Shown: positions 61,078-64,000 of the stretch, in pieces
Position numbering within the stretch: position 1 is the first letter of the stretch
Layout of the letters: each line of letters opens with the position of its first letter
From: Ooceraea biroi
Lineage: Eukaryota; Arthropoda; Insecta; Hymenoptera; Formicidae
Assembly: GCF_003672135.1 (NCBI RefSeq)
Contig: NC_039510.1
Location: forward strand, 9,982,001 to 10,046,000
Length of the DNA stretch: 64,000 nucleotides
Reading direction: 5' to 3'
Notes under the pieces: generated by a model
Told to the model about the DNA's origin: nothing
The model's input: only the letters and a program-made list of their open reading frames with translations
Databases searched by the model: none
Made by a program: the position numbers and the translations under genes

Positions 61078-63975
61078 TTACGATTTGTTAGACAAATATG
61101 ATATGTCAAATGGATAGTCATTTGCCAGCAGCTCGTTTGGTACGTAATGATTATCTTCAAATCTGCAAAAATATTTGCCAAAACTGCTGTTGTTGAATGG
61201 TTTCGGCCTGTTCACCTTGCATAAACCGACTAAAACAAAAAAATATAAAATAAGTTTTACACAGATACACGCGCACATATAGTATTGTAAGTACAGTATT
61301 ATGTAGAGTAAATATATATATATAAAACGCAGAATAATACATTTTATGTATTACAACTGTGTATACCTTCGGAGATATAATATAATCTCTCGTCCTCGCA
61401 AAGGACTGCATAATACCATGAAACAGATGAAATCGTGTTTCTGATTCTAAAATTGGGTTTCTTTGGGTTCCATCCAGTTATCACGCCTTCTGTGTCTAGA
61501 TTGGTTCTCACAATCATTCCAACTGCGAATTTCATTCCAGATAATCTTCTTTTTGGATGTTTGCGCACGAGTTTTGATTTTTTATAAAACTAGAAAGTGT
61601 AAAATAATTAACGATGATAAATAATATTATCTCTATAAATTCATAACATATCCTAGAGAATGATCTCTTTAAAGGAGGTAAAAGTGAGGTAAATAAGTGA
61701 GATTTATCCTATCTACATGCATAAAAAATGCATTTAATGAGCAATGTGGCAAAATAAATTCATACACATATACACACACACATACCTTAGATATTGCTTC
61801 TTCGTTCCTTTGTAATTTATCTAGTAGAAATTGGCGTCTCGCTTCCTCGAATCCAACGCTATAATAATTCTACAGATATACAGAAACACGAAATTTGCTT
61901 AGAAAACATTTCTTGCGGCGTTATTGCACAAATGTGCTAGTATGCTTAGTTCAAAATATATCAATACTTGTAATAAAAAGATTTATGTAAAGATAAAAAA
62001 CTAAATTTTTCCGTACGTTATTAATACCAATATATTCTATTTTATATATGAATTTAGTTTCATCATCATAAGAAAAATCAGTTTTACGAAATATATAAAA
62101 AAAACCAAGAAAAAACTGAAGGAATGGCACTTTCTTTCTTTAGTTATAGATTTATTTAAGTACCTTTTGCAATGAAGTTATGAGACTTGATAGACTTTTC
62201 TTTCGGTCCATATAATAGTAACTCAAGTCCGTAATCGCATCCATATCGTCTGGTTTTATGAAATGTCGAAGCTCCAATAACCAACCTTTACGTTCTTTTA
62301 TATCTTTGGGCTGATCAAATAGATCTGTCAGTTCTATACAGGTAATCAATTTTAGTACCAGCTGAAACAAACATCAGATTCATAAATAAAACTAAAATTG
62401 TACAAAACAAAACATTATTTTAAGAAAATTATTTTTAAGAAACGAATCACTCTGACGTATGTGCCAATGATTTAACATATATTTCTGTCAATTTGCACGT
62501 TTGTGTTCGATTATTTTATTTAAATCAATTTTATGAATTCTTGTTGAATTAGTGGATATGATATATTATACAGGAATAATTACCTGTATGGAATTTATTT
62601 TGCTATATGTATTGAAATTTTTTATGGGACACTTTGTAGCTCCACGAATCCTAGGACAGTCGTTTTTACTCAGAAGAGCTCCATTGTTCAAAATATCGAT
62701 ATAAAAACAATGTTCATAATCAGGGTTCGTATTACTGCGACAAAATAATAAAAAGATATACATATATAAGTGTGAAAGAAAAATTTTAAAACTTAGGAAA
62801 GATATGATTGGTCTAAACTGAAATTAATCTTACTAGTTTGGTTTCCAAGTTAAAAAACAATGATCTGGGAAAGATATTAGATCACACCGAAGACCAAGTC
62901 TTCTTGCAACGCTTTGGAATACAACTGCCAGCGATACAATATAACCAGTTCTTTCTTGTAAAACCTGTCACAATTTAAGACATGAACGTATTAATATTTA
63001 TAAAAAAAAATAAGCTATACTTACAATATATTATAATCTATAACTTACGTGATCTATAAGAACGTGTTCTCGACGGAAAGTTCTACTTCTGTAAGCTTGT
63101 TCTCCAAGCCCTTGGAAACTTAGTTGAAATAAAGTCTTGCAAAGAACATCTAGAATTTGTCTTCCAGCCTCGTTGTTCCACTGATTTTCATCGATATTGT
63201 TGTTTTTCCAGAAGGAAAGCTGCTCATGGGATGCCGAAAATATCGGATGTGTGGGATGCTCAATTCTAATTTGCTGCATCACTTGTTCTGTGATATTATT
63301 CAGTTCCTTCTGTATACGTGAGTAAGAGATATCTTTGTTGGGTTGATACCATTGTGAAAAAAAAGTTGCCGCTTCTTCTAACAGCTGTTGTTCAACAGGG
63401 CGATTTATAAATTCTTTCCATTCTTCTTTTAAATGATAATGCTTCAGATATGGAAGAAGCTTTTCACCATAATAAAGATTTGTCAAATCATCCATATATC
63501 CACTAAAAAATTTACATTTTGTATATTCATGTGAGTTTTGTGCGTATATTTGTGCGATAAATGTTTTATCTCTTTAACATTATATTTTATAATAACTATC
63601 TAATTATCCATATAAATTTTTAATAAATATTCATTAGTTATTAAATCTCACCTCTCTTCTGATCGTTTAAGTAAACTTGTTAATTCATCTATAAGAAAAT
63701 AATAATTCAAAGGATGCGCTGCTTCATCTGGATGAATCAATAAATGAATATCTTCCTCATTAACATTTACATGATTATTGTTATCGTATCTCATACGGAG
63801 TGAAACAGTATCCTCTAAGCGCTCATAATAAATATGGCGATAGTACTTTTTATTCATCTCTGTCAAGAAATGCCGTAGTTCTTTCATACACTTTACACCT
63901 GCTTTTGTTAATTCTTTAAAATTTATATTTTTAACATCTTGGCGTTTTGGAAAAGCTTTTTCCAAACTAGGCCAT
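61078..63975 (-). CDS. FBXO21: FBXO21-like F-box protein, 5' end outside window
   Basis: Eight exons on the - strand (63652-63975, 63049-63502, 62834-62964, 62584-62734, 62164-62361, 61786-61869, 61367-61589, 61078-61229) join in phase to give about 571 residues plus the stop. The first exon opens after a TTTTAG acceptor in phase 2, so more coding sequence, including the F-box, lies beyond 64000. The start RWPSLEKAFP-type block matches vertebrate FBXO21. A SirB1/transglutaminase-like core follows (HVLIDHVLQERTGY, VARRLGLRCDLISFP, HCFLTW). A C-terminal YccV/hemimethylated-DNA-binding-like fold then has KFAVGMIVRTN, GVITGWNP and YYAVLCEDERLYY. FBXO21 is an SCF substrate receptor; vertebrate targets include EID1. 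Sequence between the conserved blocks is diverged, so orthology is likely but the target is unknown. Confidence 0.85.
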
Positions 63976-64000
63976 CTAAAATGAAAATATAAGGAATAAT

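Noticed and set aside
1..64000. CRISPR arrays, operons, phage or toxin-antitoxin systems
   Set aside because: No regularly spaced repeats or prokaryotic genes were seen. All genes are intron-bearing animal genes.

Overview
The window is nuclear DNA from an animal, most likely an insect. Genes are split by short AT-rich introns with GT-AG borders. Every protein is a conserved metazoan family member, and intergenic DNA alternates between AT-rich stretches and CpG-rich blocks. The gene lengths and the base composition swings fit a hymenopteran such as an ant, but that placement is inference. No operons, plasmids, phage or viral genes were seen. Exons were joined by hand: each junction has matching phase and each joined frame is open.

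Layout from left to right: a ZNF106-type WD40 protein (+, 6-6291, possibly 5' incomplete); the small GTPase ARL16 (+, 8314-8927); DDB1 (-, 9410-13517); HEXIM (-, 14948-16522); a 4.9 kb CpG-rich and repeat-bearing spacer; the mitochondrial import J-protein DNAJC19/TIM14 (+, 21406-22260); the Rab-GAP GRTP1 (-, 22988-24906); a head-to-head spacer carrying a MITE-like element; eIF2A (+, 26147-30352), which contains a U12-type AT-AC intron; the giant deubiquitinase USP9X/fat facets (+, 33578-44482, 29 coding exons, 2592 aa); a 7.8 kb gene-free stretch, perhaps partly fat facets 3' UTR; a peroxisomal hydroxyacid oxidase (+, 52313-59294) whose 4.9 kb second intron holds a complete GalNAc-transferase gene on the other strand (-, 54137-56638); the NEDD8 protease SENP8 (-, 59658-60356); and an FBXO21-like F-box gene cut by the window end (-, 61078-63975).

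Four genes serve ubiquitin or NEDD8 pathways: DDB1 (CUL4 ligase adaptor), USP9X (deubiquitinase), SENP8 (NEDD8 processing, hence cullin control) and FBXO21 (SCF substrate receptor). They are not co-oriented and nothing shows co-regulation, so the grouping may be chance. No new defence or mobile system was found. The most notable items are the AT-AC intron, the nested gene, the MITE-like element, a 29-bp palindrome and a two-copy tandem repeat near the nested gene's promoter.
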